Numbered from the stretch's first letter, positions 1 through 8,656 are shown. The stretch: DNA of 40,063 bases from HB2-32-21 sp040235495 (GCA_040235495.1 JBECKV010000035.1:1-40063), one strand, 5' to 3'. Translations and numbers: made by a program. The notes: generated by a model not told the origin, from the sequence alone.

Positions 1-72
1 TGACAGCCCGCATGCCCCAGGCTCGAGCACGTCCGCACCATAAACAGCCATCGGCCGACCCGATTTTGCGCA

Positions 73-106
73 AGCACCCCTAAGGTCGATGACCAAAAGC
101 GGTGCA
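73..106 (+). promoter_or_regulatory. Two adjacent NtrC-like enhancer palindromes
   Basis: Two 17-bp windows resemble the NtrC box TGCACC-N5-GGTGCA. The site at 73-89 reads AGCACC-CCTAA-GGTCGA (9 of 12 conserved positions). The site at 90-106 has a perfect right half GGTGCA and a poor left half. They lie roughly 100 bp upstream of the sigma-54 promoter at 187-201, the usual distance for NtrC enhancers. Seen: the partial palindromes. Inferred: nitrogen-status control of the nitrate operon. The half-sites are imperfect, so this is a moderate call. Confidence 0.4.
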
Positions 107-186
107 ATTGCCGCTGATAGGGCGAATTTCGGGTTTATACGCCGAATTGATTCAGTTGACGGTGTATCCGACCCGGTGATTGGGAC

Positions 187-201
187 TGGCACATTTTATG
201 C
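187..201 (+). promoter_or_regulatory. Sigma-54 (RpoN) promoter of the nitrate/nitrite operon
   Basis: The sequence TGGCAC-ATTTT-ATGC has the invariant GG (188-189) and GC (200-201) separated by exactly ten bases, as in the -24/-12 elements of RpoN promoters (consensus TGGCAC-N5-TTGC). It lies about 100 bp upstream of nirB and downstream of two NtrC-like sites. Nitrate assimilation operons in gammaproteobacteria such as Klebsiella are known to use sigma-54 and NtrC. Transcription would start near 212-214, leaving a leader of about 90 nt. I recognise no gene in 1-303. Confidence 0.65.
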
Positions 202-303
202 GTCCAGTGATTGGCAAGCGGTCCGATAAGGCACCGTGATTATTGTTTCAGATCAACGAGTCCGGTCTGGTGAAACCATTGGGCCACTCAAGGAAATCGC
301 ATT

Positions 304-2850
304 TTGAGCACCCGACAAAACCTCTTAGTGATTGGCAACGGCATGGTAGGACACAAATTCCTCGAGGCCTTCGCCGCCACGTCCGAAGCCAAAGGCTGGA
401 AGGTCACGGTCTTTTGCGAAGAACCGCGTCCTGCCTACGACCGGGTTCACCTGACGGAATTCTTCAATGGCAGTTCGGCCGAGGATCTGTCGCTCGTCGA
501 ACCAGGGTTTTTCCAGAACAACGCCTTTGAGGTTCGACTCGGTGACAAGGCAGTAGCGATCGATACCCGTGCAAAAACCGTTACTTCGGCACGAGGCGAC
601 ACCCTGAAATACGACAAATTGGTGCTCGCCACCGGTTCCTTTCCATTTGTGCCGCCAATACCAGGTCACGACCGGAATAACTGCTTTGTCTATCGCACCA
701 TCGAAGACCTCGAAACCATCCGCGCGGCCAGCGCCAACGCCTCCGTGGGCGTGGTCATCGGCGGCGGGCTGCTTGGCCTGGAAGCCGCAAAGGCCCTAAA
801 AGACCTGGGTCTGGCCACCCATGTGGTGGAATTTGCACCACGCCTGATGGCCGTGCAGATCGACGATGGCGGCGGCGCCTTGTTGCGCAGGAAAATTGAA
901 GATCTGGGCGTTCGGGTACACACCGGCAAGAACACCCGAACTATTGAAGATGGCGAGAAATGCTTTCACAAAATGACATTTGCCGATGGCGACGTCATTG
1001 AGACGGACATCCTGCTATTTTCAGCGGGCATCCGCCCCCAGGACAGCCTGGCCCGCGATGCCGGCCTCGAGATCGGCGAGCGCGGTGGCATCGTAATCAA
1101 TGATTTCTGTCAAACCTCGGACCCCGACATCTACGCCATCGGCGAGTGCGCACTTTGGTGCGGACGTATTTTTGGTCTGGTCGCCCCGGGTTACAAAATG
1201 GCGCAGATCTGTGCCGAGCACATCGCCGGCGGTAGCGCCAATCAGTTTGCCGGCGCGGATATGAGCACCAAGCTCAAATTGATGGGCGTCGATGTCGCCA
1301 GTATCGGCGACGCGCACGGCAATACGCCAGCATCAAAGATCTATACCTATATCGATGGTACCGAGGAAATCTACAAGAAGATTGTGGTCAACGAAGACAA
1401 CAATCGCCTGCTCGGCGCCGTGCTCGTGGGCGACGCCAGGGACTACGGCAACCTGTTGCAGCTTATGCTCAATGATATCCCGCTGCCGAAATATCCCGAT
1501 GCCCTGATTTTACCCCAGCGCGATGGCAGTGGCGTTACGGGTCTCGGCGTCGAGGCCCTGCCGGATGGCGCCCAGATCTGTTCCTGCAACGATGTCAGCA
1601 AGGGTGCCCTGTGTCAGGCCATTGCCGATGGCGCCACGCAACTGGGCGCGTTGAAAGCCTGTACCAAGGCCGGCGCCAGTTGTGGCGGTTGCAGTGTCCT
1701 GGTCGGCCAGATTCTCAATGCCGAGTTGGAAAAAATGGGTCTTGAGGTCAATACCGACCTCTGCGAACACTTCCCGTACACTCGCCAGGAGCTGTATCAC
1801 CTCGTTCGGATAGAAGAAATCAAAAGCTTCCCGGAGCTACTGAGCAAACACGGCAAGGGCCGCGGCTGTGATATTTGCAAACCCACGGTGGCCTCGATAC
1901 TCGCGTCCTGCTGGAACGACTACATTCTGGAATCCAGACATGCGGGCCTTCAGGACACTAACGACCGTTACCTGGGCAATATGCAGAAAAACGGCACCTA
2001 CTCCATCGTGCCCCGTGTCGCCGGCGGTGAAATTACGCCAGAGAAATTAATTGTCCTGGGCGAGGTCGCGAAAAAATACCGCTTGTATACCAAGATCACC
2101 GGTGGCCAGCGTATCGATTTGTTTGGCGCTCGCCTGGAACAGTTGCCGGCAATCTGGAAGGAACTGATCGACGCCGGTTTCGAAACCGGTCATGCCTACG
2201 GCAAGGCTTTGCGTACGGTAAAAAGCTGTGTCGGCAGCACCTGGTGCCGCTACGGCCAGCAGGACAGTGTCGCCCTGGCTCTGGAAATTGAAAACCGCTA
2301 CAAGGGCCTGCGTTCGCCCCACAAAATCAAGTCGGCGGTATCCGGCTGCACGCGCGAGTGTGCCGAAGCCCAGAGCAAGGATTTCGGCGTCATCGCCACG
2401 GAAAATGGCTGGAATCTGTATGTCTGTGGTAACGGAGGCATGAAGCCCCGCCACGCCGATTTATTCGCCACTGATCTCGATAAGGAAACCCTGATCAGAT
2501 ACATCGATCGCTTCCTGATGTTTTATGTGCGCACCGCCGACCGCCTGCAACGTACTTCGACCTGGATGAATAATATGGAAGGCGGTCTCGATTACCTGCG
2601 CGAGGTGATCATCGACGATTCCCTCGGCATCTGCGAGCAGCTTGAAGCGGAAATGGCTCAGGTGATCGGCACTTACCAATGTGAATGGAAGACCACGATC
2701 GAGGACGAGCAAAAACTGAAAATGTTTAAACCCTTTATCAACAGCGACAAAGCGGACAGCAATATCATTTTCGTCGAGGAACGACAGCAGTTGCGCCCCG
2801 CCACGCGCGCGGAAAAGAAAGAACTTCTGTATCACGAGGTGAAGGCGTGA
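304..2850 (+). CDS. nirB: Assimilatory nitrite reductase [NAD(P)H], large subunit NirB
   Basis: NirB reduces nitrite to ammonium in the cytoplasm with NAD(P)H, using FAD, iron-sulfur clusters and siroheme. The 848-residue length matches the family (about 850). An N-terminal FAD/NAD-binding pyridine nucleotide-disulfide oxidoreductase domain (LVIGNGMVGHKF at residues 8-19) is followed by BFD-like [2Fe-2S] segments around residues 427-470 (CSCNDVSKG, CTKAGASCGGC) and near 525. The C-terminal sirohaem/[4Fe-4S] domain has ligands C642, C648, C682 and C686 in the CVGSTWC and SGCTRECAEAQSKD motifs. The start is a TTG with AAGGA nine bases upstream; later ATGs would cut the first Rossmann motif. The stop overlaps nirD in GTGA. 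It is the first gene of the operon. Confidence 0.96.
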   Translation: MSTRQNLLVIGNGMVGHKFLEAFAATSEAKGWKVTVFCEEPRPAYDRVHLTEFFNGSSAEDLSLVEPGFFQNNAFEVRLGDKAVAIDTRAKTVTSARGDTLKYDKLVLATGSFPFVPPIPGHDRNNCFVYRTIEDLETIRAASANASVGVVIGGGLLGLEAAKALKDLGLATHVVEFAPRLMAVQIDDGGGALLRRKIEDLGVRVHTGKNTRTIEDGEKCFHKMTFADGDVIETDILLFSAGIRPQDSLARDAGLEIGERGGIVINDFCQTSDPDIYAIGECALWCGRIFGLVAPGYKMAQICAEHIAGGSANQFAGADMSTKLKLMGVDVASIGDAHGNTPASKIYTYIDGTEEIYKKIVVNEDNNRLLGAVLVGDARDYGNLLQLMLNDIPLPKYPDALILPQRDGSGVTGLGVEALPDGAQICSCNDVSKGALCQAIADGATQLGALKACTKAGASCGGCSVLVGQILNAELEKMGLEVNTDLCEHFPYTRQELYHLVRIEEIKSFPELLSKHGKGRGCDICKPTVASILASCWNDYILESRHAGLQDTNDRYLGNMQKNGTYSIVPRVAGGEITPEKLIVLGEVAKKYRLYTKITGGQRIDLFGARLEQLPAIWKELIDAGFETGHAYGKALRTVKSCVGSTWCRYGQQDSVALALEIENRYKGLRSPHKIKSAVSGCTRECAEAQSKDFGVIATENGWNLYVCGNGGMKPRHADLFATDLDKETLIRYIDRFLMFYVRTADRLQRTSTWMNNMEGGLDYLREVIIDDSLGICEQLEAEMAQVIGTYQCEWKTTIEDEQKLKMFKPFINSDKADSNIIFVEERQQLRPATRAEKKELLYHEVKA

Positions 2851-3251
2851 GCAGCGCGCTGAATTCAACGAACGAGCGCTCCCTCGATGAAGGCTGGGAA
2901 CGTGTCTGCCGCTTACAGGATCTGCCCTTTGATGCTGGCGTGGCGGCCCTGATTCGGGAAAACAGCGCCGAGGAAACCCAGGTCGCTTTATTTCGCGTCG
3001 CCGACTCGGACAAGGTTTATGCGCTTTGCAACCGCGACCCTTTTAGTGATGCCAACGTCCTGGCGCGGGGTATTTTGTGCGGCGTCGGAGAAAAGCTCGC
3101 CGTCGCTTCCCCGATTATGAAGGAGCATTTTTACCTTGAGAACGGGCAGTGCCTTGAAGCCCCGGAAGTCTTTATCGCCACCTACCCGGTAAGCGTACAG
3201 GGAGATGATGTTTACGTCCGCACCACGCCCGCGGTGGCGGTCGCGAAATAA
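2847..3251 (+). CDS. nirD: Nitrite reductase small subunit NirD
   Basis: This 134-residue protein has the Rieske-like fold of NirD, the small partner of NirB. The pattern WERVCRLQDLP, then ALFRV, NRDPFSDANVLARGI, VASPIMKEHFYLENGQCLE and a YPV end follows Escherichia coli NirD closely. Rieske cluster ligands (CxH...CxxH) are not visible, as is normal for NirD of NirBD enzymes. Translation starts at GTG and overlaps the nirB stop by four bases, which implies translational coupling and equal subunit supply. The C-terminal tail is slightly longer than in E. coli. Confidence 0.93.
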   Translation: MSSALNSTNERSLDEGWERVCRLQDLPFDAGVAALIRENSAEETQVALFRVADSDKVYALCNRDPFSDANVLARGILCGVGEKLAVASPIMKEHFYLENGQCLEAPEVFIATYPVSVQGDDVYVRTTPAVAVAK

Positions 3252-3287
3252 CATCGCCGCTTGAGATAAAGATACGGGAAAGTGAAT

Positions 3288-4202
3288 ATGTCCTATCGCT
3301 ACTACACGGCTGACGTTTTTACCAACGAGGTATTTCAAGGCGCGCAGATTGCGGTTTTTCCGGAAGCGGTCGACTTCGATGAGTGTTTAATGGCACGTAT
3401 CGCCAGGGAGCTTAACCTCTCGGAAACGGTGTTTGTGAGTCCGGCGGAAACCCCAAACTGCTTTCGTCTGAAAGTATTCTCCCCCAAGGGTGAAGTCGCT
3501 TTTGCCGGACATCCTATGCTGGCCACGGCCAAGGTTCTGGTCCGCTGCGGCCAGATTAACTCGGCCAGGGACAGGACTATCCAATTTCAGCAAAACTCGA
3601 CCTCGGTTGCCGTCAATATTCGTCAACGGGAAGCCCGGCCGTTATTCGTCCAGTTTGAGCTGTCAGCACAGGCCACCATTGATCGCTACACGCCGACGAC
3701 CGCCGAACTGGCCCATTTTCTGGGCATCGAGGATAGGGAAGTCGAAAAACACCGCTTCCATCCGCGCCTGGTGTCGGTTGACCGGCCCTACCTCATCGTT
3801 CCGCTGATTTCCCAGCACGCCGTGCGTCGCGCGCGCTTTAGCATCGAGGCCTGGAGCCAGTCCAGCGCCCCGGCGCTGGCGGCCCAGGAAATCTTTATTT
3901 TCAGTGCGCGCACCGAGCATCGCGAAACCGATTTTCATGCGCGCTTGCTGGGACCCGATATCGGTGCAAACGAGGATCCGCCGATCGGCTCGGTGATGCC
4001 ATGCTTCGCGGCTTATCTCGGTGAACACGAACACGTTAGGGAAGGCACCCATACCTTCACCATCGACCGTGGCACGTCCGCTACCCGGCGCAGTGTTTTG
4101 AATATCGAAGCGGATTACCACCCCAACAAGCCGGTAAAAATACGTGTTGGCGGCGAAGTCGTTTTGGTCAGCGAAGCTCAGCTGCTTCTGGAGACGTCCT
4201 GA
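3288..4202 (+). CDS. PhzF-family isomerase/epimerase-like protein
   Basis: The 304-residue product belongs to the PhzF/DapF-fold family. It has the N-terminal signature YYTADVFT...QGAQIAVF, the LNLSETVFV motif with the family's catalytic glutamate (E46) and the GEVAFAGHPMLATAKVL motif of the second half. PhzF proteins isomerise small metabolites by acid-base catalysis, but most members have no known substrate. The gene lies 36 bp after nirD and one base before the nitrate reductase, so it is co-transcribed. A GTG six bases upstream is possible; ATG 3288 has better spacing from GGGAA. No phenazine genes are nearby, so phenazine synthesis is unlikely. Its link to nitrate use is unknown. Confidence 0.85.
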   Translation: MSYRYYTADVFTNEVFQGAQIAVFPEAVDFDECLMARIARELNLSETVFVSPAETPNCFRLKVFSPKGEVAFAGHPMLATAKVLVRCGQINSARDRTIQFQQNSTSVAVNIRQREARPLFVQFELSAQATIDRYTPTTAELAHFLGIEDREVEKHRFHPRLVSVDRPYLIVPLISQHAVRRARFSIEAWSQSSAPALAAQEIFIFSARTEHRETDFHARLLGPDIGANEDPPIGSVMPCFAAYLGEHEHVREGTHTFTIDRGTSATRRSVLNIEADYHPNKPVKIRVGGEVVLVSEAQLLLETS

Positions 4203-4203
4203 C

Positions 4204-6408
4204 GTGATTTTTGGTCGCAATAGAAAAAACCCCGTAATCATCGCGGATAAAAAAATCACCAGTTGGACCTATGCCACCTGCGGCTACTGCTCCACCGGTT
4301 GCGCCATAGAGGTCGGTAAAAACGCTGAAGGCGAAGTCGTCGGCTCTCGCGGAGTCGGCGGCGCCGACGTCAACCGGGGCAAACTTTGCCTCAAAGGCAT
4401 GTATGGACACGAGCTTTTTAACAGCAAAGGTCGTGGCGACACGCCCTTGCAGCGTCAATACATCCACCAGGACTTCACGCCCACTGACTGGGATGGCGCC
4501 CTCGACCATATGGCCTCGGAAATCAGGCGCATCCAGGCTGCTCATGGGCGAGACGCCTTTGCCGTGGTCTCCACGGGGCAGATTCTCACCGAGGAGTTTT
4601 ACACTCTCGGCAAGCTGGTCCGAGGCCTGATCGGCACCAACAATTACGATGGTAACACCACGCTGTGCATGGCCTCGGCGGTATCAGGGTACAAGCGTTC
4701 GTTCGGCTCGGACGGGCCACCCGGCTGCTATGAGGATTTTGAGCAAACCGACTGCCTGATCGCCTGGGGATCGAACCTGCCCGAGCAACACCCGATCATC
4801 TACTGGCGTCTCAAGGAGGCCATGGAAAAGCGCAGGTTCCCGCTGGTCGTCGTCGATCCGCGTGTCACCATGCTGGCACAATTTGCCGACATTCACCTGC
4901 CGGTAAAACCGGGCACCGACGTGGTGCTGCAAAATGCACTGATGCACGTGATATTCGCCGAAGGTCTCGCGGATGAGGCCTATATCGACACCAACACCAC
5001 CGGCGTCGATGAACTAAAAACCGAGGTGGCGAAATGGGATCCCACCACGGCTTCGAAAATCTGCGGCATCGACGAGGACACCATTCGCCACGTCGCGCGA
5101 CTTTACGCCAACGCGCCAGCGGCCATGCATATCTGGACCATGGGCATTAATCAGAGCACCCACGGCTCCGACGGTGTCGTCGGGATCAACAATCTGAGTC
5201 TGATCACCGGCAATATCGGCAAGCCCGGCGGCACCGCACTGTCCATTACCGGGCAATGTAATGCCATGGGAACGCGGGAATGGTCGTCCTGCTCGGGCTT
5301 GCCTGGCTACCGGCAACTGGAAAACCCCGAACACCGCGCCGAAATCGGCAAATTCTGGAATGTTGACCCGGCATTTTTCCCGGATAAACGAGGGCTATTT
5401 CAAACGGATATCTTTCCCGCCATCGAAACCGGGCAGATCAAAGGCCTCTGGCTGGTGGCCACCAACCCCATCACCTCCATGCCCAACACCGCGCGTATCC
5501 GAAAAACTCTGGAAAAACTCGAATTTCTGGTGGTTCAGGATGCCTACGTCGATATGGAGAGTACCCGGTACGCACACCTCTATCTGCCCGCGGCGGTGTG
5601 GGCCGAAAAGGAAGGCACCTTCACCAATACCGAGCGGCGCGTCAACATGGTTCGCCAGGTAATTAAACCCAAGGGGGAAAGCAAGACCGATCTCGATATT
5701 TTCAACGCCCTGGCGCAGCGCTTCAATAGCGCAAATAGAGTCACGTTCCCGGAAAATGCCGCTGGCGTATTTGCCGAGATGCGCGCCCTTTCCAGAGGTC
5801 GAGCCATGGATATTTCCGGCATGGATCACGAATTGATCGAGAGCAGTCGAGGTATACAGTGGCCCTTTACCGAGGCACAAAGGGCGAGCGGACTCAAGCC
5901 GCCATCCGGTGGTGTGCGCCTTTATAGCGAGTCACAAAGCTTCCACCACCAAGGTGGTCGCGCCAAACTGATTCCCCTGCCCTTCGTGGACAACAACGAG
6001 AGACCCGACGAGCAGTACCCGTTCTGGCTCAACAGCGGCCGGCTGGTGGAGCATTTTCATACCCGGACCCGCACTGGCAAGGTAGGGAACAACAATAAAT
6101 TCAGCCCCATTCCCTTTATGGAGATCAATCCCGACGCCGCCGCTGAACTGGGTATCCGCCACCAGCACTATGTGCGTTGCCTGTCACGGCGCGGTGACGC
6201 CATCGTCATGGCCATGCTCACCCAGCGGGTGCCACGGGATATGGTCTTTATTCCCTTTCACTTTTTTGATTGCGTGAACCGCTTGACCCTCGGTCTGCTC
6301 GACCCTCATTCACGGCAACCGGCGTTCAAACAATCGGCCGTCCGCATTGAATTGATCGCCGACCAGGTGGCCGCGGCACGCACTTTGCGTGAACTACGCA
6401 GCTATTGA
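4204..6408 (+). CDS. nasA: Assimilatory-type nitrate reductase catalytic subunit (NasA/NarB-like molybdoenzyme)
   Basis: This 734-residue molybdopterin oxidoreductase most likely reduces nitrate to nitrite for NirBD. The N-terminal [4Fe-4S] domain has C26, C29, C33 and C62 (CX2CX3CX28C). The segment LCMASAVSGYKRSFGSDGP carries the probable molybdenum-ligand cysteine C155 and resembles Nas/Nap/NarB enzymes. The C-terminal dinucleotide-binding domain (LNSGRLVEHFHTRTRTGKV) is present. The length fits cyanobacterial NarB; the C-terminal BFD domain of enterobacterial NasA is missing. There is no Tat signal or signal peptide, so it should be cytoplasmic, unlike NapA. The GTG start at 4204 follows the phzF stop by one base; an in-frame GTG at 4144 would overlap phzF. 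A related formate dehydrogenase or other MopB enzyme cannot be fully excluded, but the nirBD context favours nitrate. Confidence 0.85.
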   Translation: MIFGRNRKNPVIIADKKITSWTYATCGYCSTGCAIEVGKNAEGEVVGSRGVGGADVNRGKLCLKGMYGHELFNSKGRGDTPLQRQYIHQDFTPTDWDGALDHMASEIRRIQAAHGRDAFAVVSTGQILTEEFYTLGKLVRGLIGTNNYDGNTTLCMASAVSGYKRSFGSDGPPGCYEDFEQTDCLIAWGSNLPEQHPIIYWRLKEAMEKRRFPLVVVDPRVTMLAQFADIHLPVKPGTDVVLQNALMHVIFAEGLADEAYIDTNTTGVDELKTEVAKWDPTTASKICGIDEDTIRHVARLYANAPAAMHIWTMGINQSTHGSDGVVGINNLSLITGNIGKPGGTALSITGQCNAMGTREWSSCSGLPGYRQLENPEHRAEIGKFWNVDPAFFPDKRGLFQTDIFPAIETGQIKGLWLVATNPITSMPNTARIRKTLEKLEFLVVQDAYVDMESTRYAHLYLPAAVWAEKEGTFTNTERRVNMVRQVIKPKGESKTDLDIFNALAQRFNSANRVTFPENAAGVFAEMRALSRGRAMDISGMDHELIESSRGIQWPFTEAQRASGLKPPSGGVRLYSESQSFHHQGGRAKLIPLPFVDNNERPDEQYPFWLNSGRLVEHFHTRTRTGKVGNNNKFSPIPFMEINPDAAAELGIRHQHYVRCLSRRGDAIVMAMLTQRVPRDMVFIPFHFFDCVNRLTLGLLDPHSRQPAFKQSAVRIELIADQVAAARTLRELRSY

Positions 6409-6436
6409 CGCACCCTGCATCCAGGCAAGAGTGGTA

Positions 6437-8446
6437 ATGAACCGGGCAGAATCTCTAGAAAAAGGCCATCAGGTCGATCAGGATCGGACAATTCCTATTT
6501 TTGAGCTTAGGGATGATGAACCGGCCCATGCGTTTTTATGGGACCCGGTTGATGACCGAGACGGGATGGAGGCTACCAGCTGTCACGGCACACCGATCGA
6601 TCTGAGTCGCTATGCCGGGACGACGCCAGGCCGCACGCTGCATATCAACGCCAACCCGGCGGTGGGCAACAATCCCAACCGCTATAAACAGCACGGTTTT
6701 TACTTCAACGCCGATAACTGTATTGGTTGCCATGCCTGCGAAACCGCCTGTAGCGAAAAAAATGACAATCCGGCCCATATCGCCTTTCGTTCCGTCGGTT
6801 ATGTCGAGGGCGGCACCTACCCGGACTACCAGCGCATCAATATCTCCATGGCCTGCAACCACTGCGAGGATCCGGTGTGCATGAAAGGCTGCCCGACACG
6901 CGCCTACACCAAATTCGCGGAATACGGCGCCGTGTTGCAGGACCCGGATATTTGTTTTGGCTGCGGCTACTGCACCTGGGTCTGTCCGTATAACGCGCCA
7001 CAGCTGGATCCGATCAAAGGCCAGGTAACCAAGTGCAACATGTGCGTCGACCGCCTGGAAGTGGGATTAAAGCCGGCCTGCGTTTCCGCCTGTCTCGGCA
7101 ACGCGCTCGACTTCGGCGTGGTGGAGAATATTCCCCAAAACCGCATTGAAGCGAAAACACAAATACCCGGATTTCCTTCGCCGGACATCAGTCGTCCCAA
7201 TATTCGGTTTCAGCAGACGCGCGGTACCCAGCTGGAGATGTCACGCCCCGATGGCATGCCGGTGAAATATCACAAGGCCGAAGGCAATGGGCAATTCCGT
7301 CCCGAAGTCGATCGCAAGCATGGCGACAAAAAAGCCTGGAACTGGCGCAAGCTGCTCACCTCCCACGAAAGCGCCCATGTACTGTTTACACTCAGCACCC
7401 AGGCCGTTCTCGGGGCATTTGCCTTGCTCTATGGCGCCATGGTATTACCGCGATCGAGTCTCGCTCTGATCAATAGCGCCGCGACCAAAGTGGTTCTGCT
7501 CCCGGCGCTGATCGCGCTCCTGAGTTTTGGACTCTATAAACTCAATATGCATCTGGGCAAACCACATCGCTTTTATCGTGGCTTCAATAATTTACGCTGG
7601 TCACCCGTAAGCCGGGAAATCGCGGGTATTTCAGGCTTTTTTGTTTTCCTGCTCGCCTATTGTTTTTTCTCGCTGTTCGATGGTGGGCTGGCACCTGCCC
7701 TGCGGCTGTCAGGCGCTTCCCTGGCGCTGGTCAGTGGTGCCGTTGGTCTGTATTACATGTACCGTATTTATCGTATCCCGGCGCGACCCTTCTGGGACCA
7801 CTGGCAGACCGCCACCGCATTTGCCGGAAATGCGATAAGCCTCGGGGCGCTACTCGTCGGCCTCATAAGCCTGCCCATGGCGTTGCTGCGGGGCGAGGAT
7901 GCTACAAGCCTGGCAAGCATCCTGCTGGCATTCATAGTTACTGGACTGAGTCTTGAAACCCTGGGCCATATCGCTCATCACCGGGATATGAAAAACGCCC
8001 GCAACGAAGGCGCGTCTTCATGGTATTTGCAAACCACACGTTACGGTTATCCCTGGTTGGTAAGAAACGCGCTTCTGGTCAGCGTTCTACTATTCAGCGC
8101 GCTAGGCTTTTTCCTGAACATTGTTGGCGTTATGAGCGCGGCTGGTTGGATCGCTACATGGCTATTACTCTCTGGCCTTGTCGTCGCGGCGGCATTGATC
8201 AGCCGGTCTATGTTCTTTGTTCTGGTCATCCCCACCACAATGCCCGGCGCATTTTTCTGGAAAAACCAGGACTTTATTGCTCACGCACGGGAAACCGGTT
8301 TGGCCGACCTCGAGCAGGTCGGCGTGGTGCGAGAGCGTCATGGCCGGTTTAAATTCGACGAGTTACTGGAGACGGTCAGGAATACAGGTCCGCGGGACGT
8401 CATTGCCCATCTCAAGGATATTTTTGTCTGGCGGAAAATACCCTGA
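6437..8446 (+). CDS. DmsB-DmsC fusion: four-cluster ferredoxin joined to quinol-oxidising membrane anchor
   Basis: The 669-residue protein joins two normally separate electron-transfer subunits. After about 90 N-terminal residues, a DmsB-type ferredoxin region carries four [4Fe-4S] motifs: C95-C98-C101-C105, then CX2CX4CX3C (ACNHCEDPVCMKGC), CX2CX2CX3C (CFGCGYCTWVC) and CX2CX11CX3C. From about residue 312 a DmsC-type anchor follows with roughly eight hydrophobic segments. In the DMSO reductase family such modules pass electrons from menaquinol or ubiquinol to the molybdoenzyme. The start at ATG 6437 is 28 bases after nasA; a GTG at 6389 would overlap it. Inferred role: link the NasA-like enzyme to the quinone pool at the inner face of the membrane. 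Confidence 0.88.
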   Translation: MNRAESLEKGHQVDQDRTIPIFELRDDEPAHAFLWDPVDDRDGMEATSCHGTPIDLSRYAGTTPGRTLHINANPAVGNNPNRYKQHGFYFNADNCIGCHACETACSEKNDNPAHIAFRSVGYVEGGTYPDYQRINISMACNHCEDPVCMKGCPTRAYTKFAEYGAVLQDPDICFGCGYCTWVCPYNAPQLDPIKGQVTKCNMCVDRLEVGLKPACVSACLGNALDFGVVENIPQNRIEAKTQIPGFPSPDISRPNIRFQQTRGTQLEMSRPDGMPVKYHKAEGNGQFRPEVDRKHGDKKAWNWRKLLTSHESAHVLFTLSTQAVLGAFALLYGAMVLPRSSLALINSAATKVVLLPALIALLSFGLYKLNMHLGKPHRFYRGFNNLRWSPVSREIAGISGFFVFLLAYCFFSLFDGGLAPALRLSGASLALVSGAVGLYYMYRIYRIPARPFWDHWQTATAFAGNAISLGALLVGLISLPMALLRGEDATSLASILLAFIVTGLSLETLGHIAHHRDMKNARNEGASSWYLQTTRYGYPWLVRNALLVSVLLFSALGFFLNIVGVMSAAGWIATWLLLSGLVVAAALISRSMFFVLVIPTTMPGAFFWKNQDFIAHARETGLADLEQVGVVRERHGRFKFDELLETVRNTGPRDVIAHLKDIFVWRKIP

Positions 8447-8492
8447 TATTTAAACCACAAAAAGTTCAACTCAGACCAGAACGGATTTCCAT

Positions 8493-8656
8493 GACAGCGG
8501 CGGCCATGTCTGTCTGGTCGGCGCCAGCACGGGCGATGAGAAGCTAATTACCTTTAAAGCACTTCACCTGCTGGCGCAGGCGGAAGTCGTTGTCTACGAG
8601 CGCCCCGTGAATCCAGTGTTCTAAGCCACTGCCCATCGAACTGCGTGCGACAAAAA
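8493..8656 (+). pseudogene. Decayed uroporphyrinogen-III C-methyltransferase (cobA/SUMT) fragment
   Basis: Reading from 8499 gives GGHVCLVGAS, then TGDEKLITFKALHLLAQA and EVVVYERPVNPVF before a TAA at 8622. This is the SUMT N-terminus (family pattern: VYLVGAGPGDPELLT, then LKALRL, then ADVVLYDRLVSPE). After the TAA the same frame continues ATAHRTACDK, still resembling the family's ALARRDAERI. A shift at the A-run near 8650 then gives KIYC where the family has RIYVG. So there is a nonsense codon and a probable frameshift. The family G-P pair in VGAGPG is replaced by S-T. No start codon is in frame and only about 50 of some 250 residues remain. SUMT makes the siroheme precursor that NirB needs, which explains its place at the end of this operon. 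Confidence 0.75.

Noticed and set aside
206..338. Direct repeat AGTGATTGGCAA at 206-217 and 327-338
   Set aside because: The second copy encodes the conserved VIGNG motif of NirB, so the match is probably chance.
4144..4203. Upstream GTG extension of nasA with RRPDVIF as a possible Tat motif
   Set aside because: No hydrophobic segment follows, and the extension lies entirely inside the end of phzF. The enzyme is better read as cytoplasmic, not periplasmic NapA.
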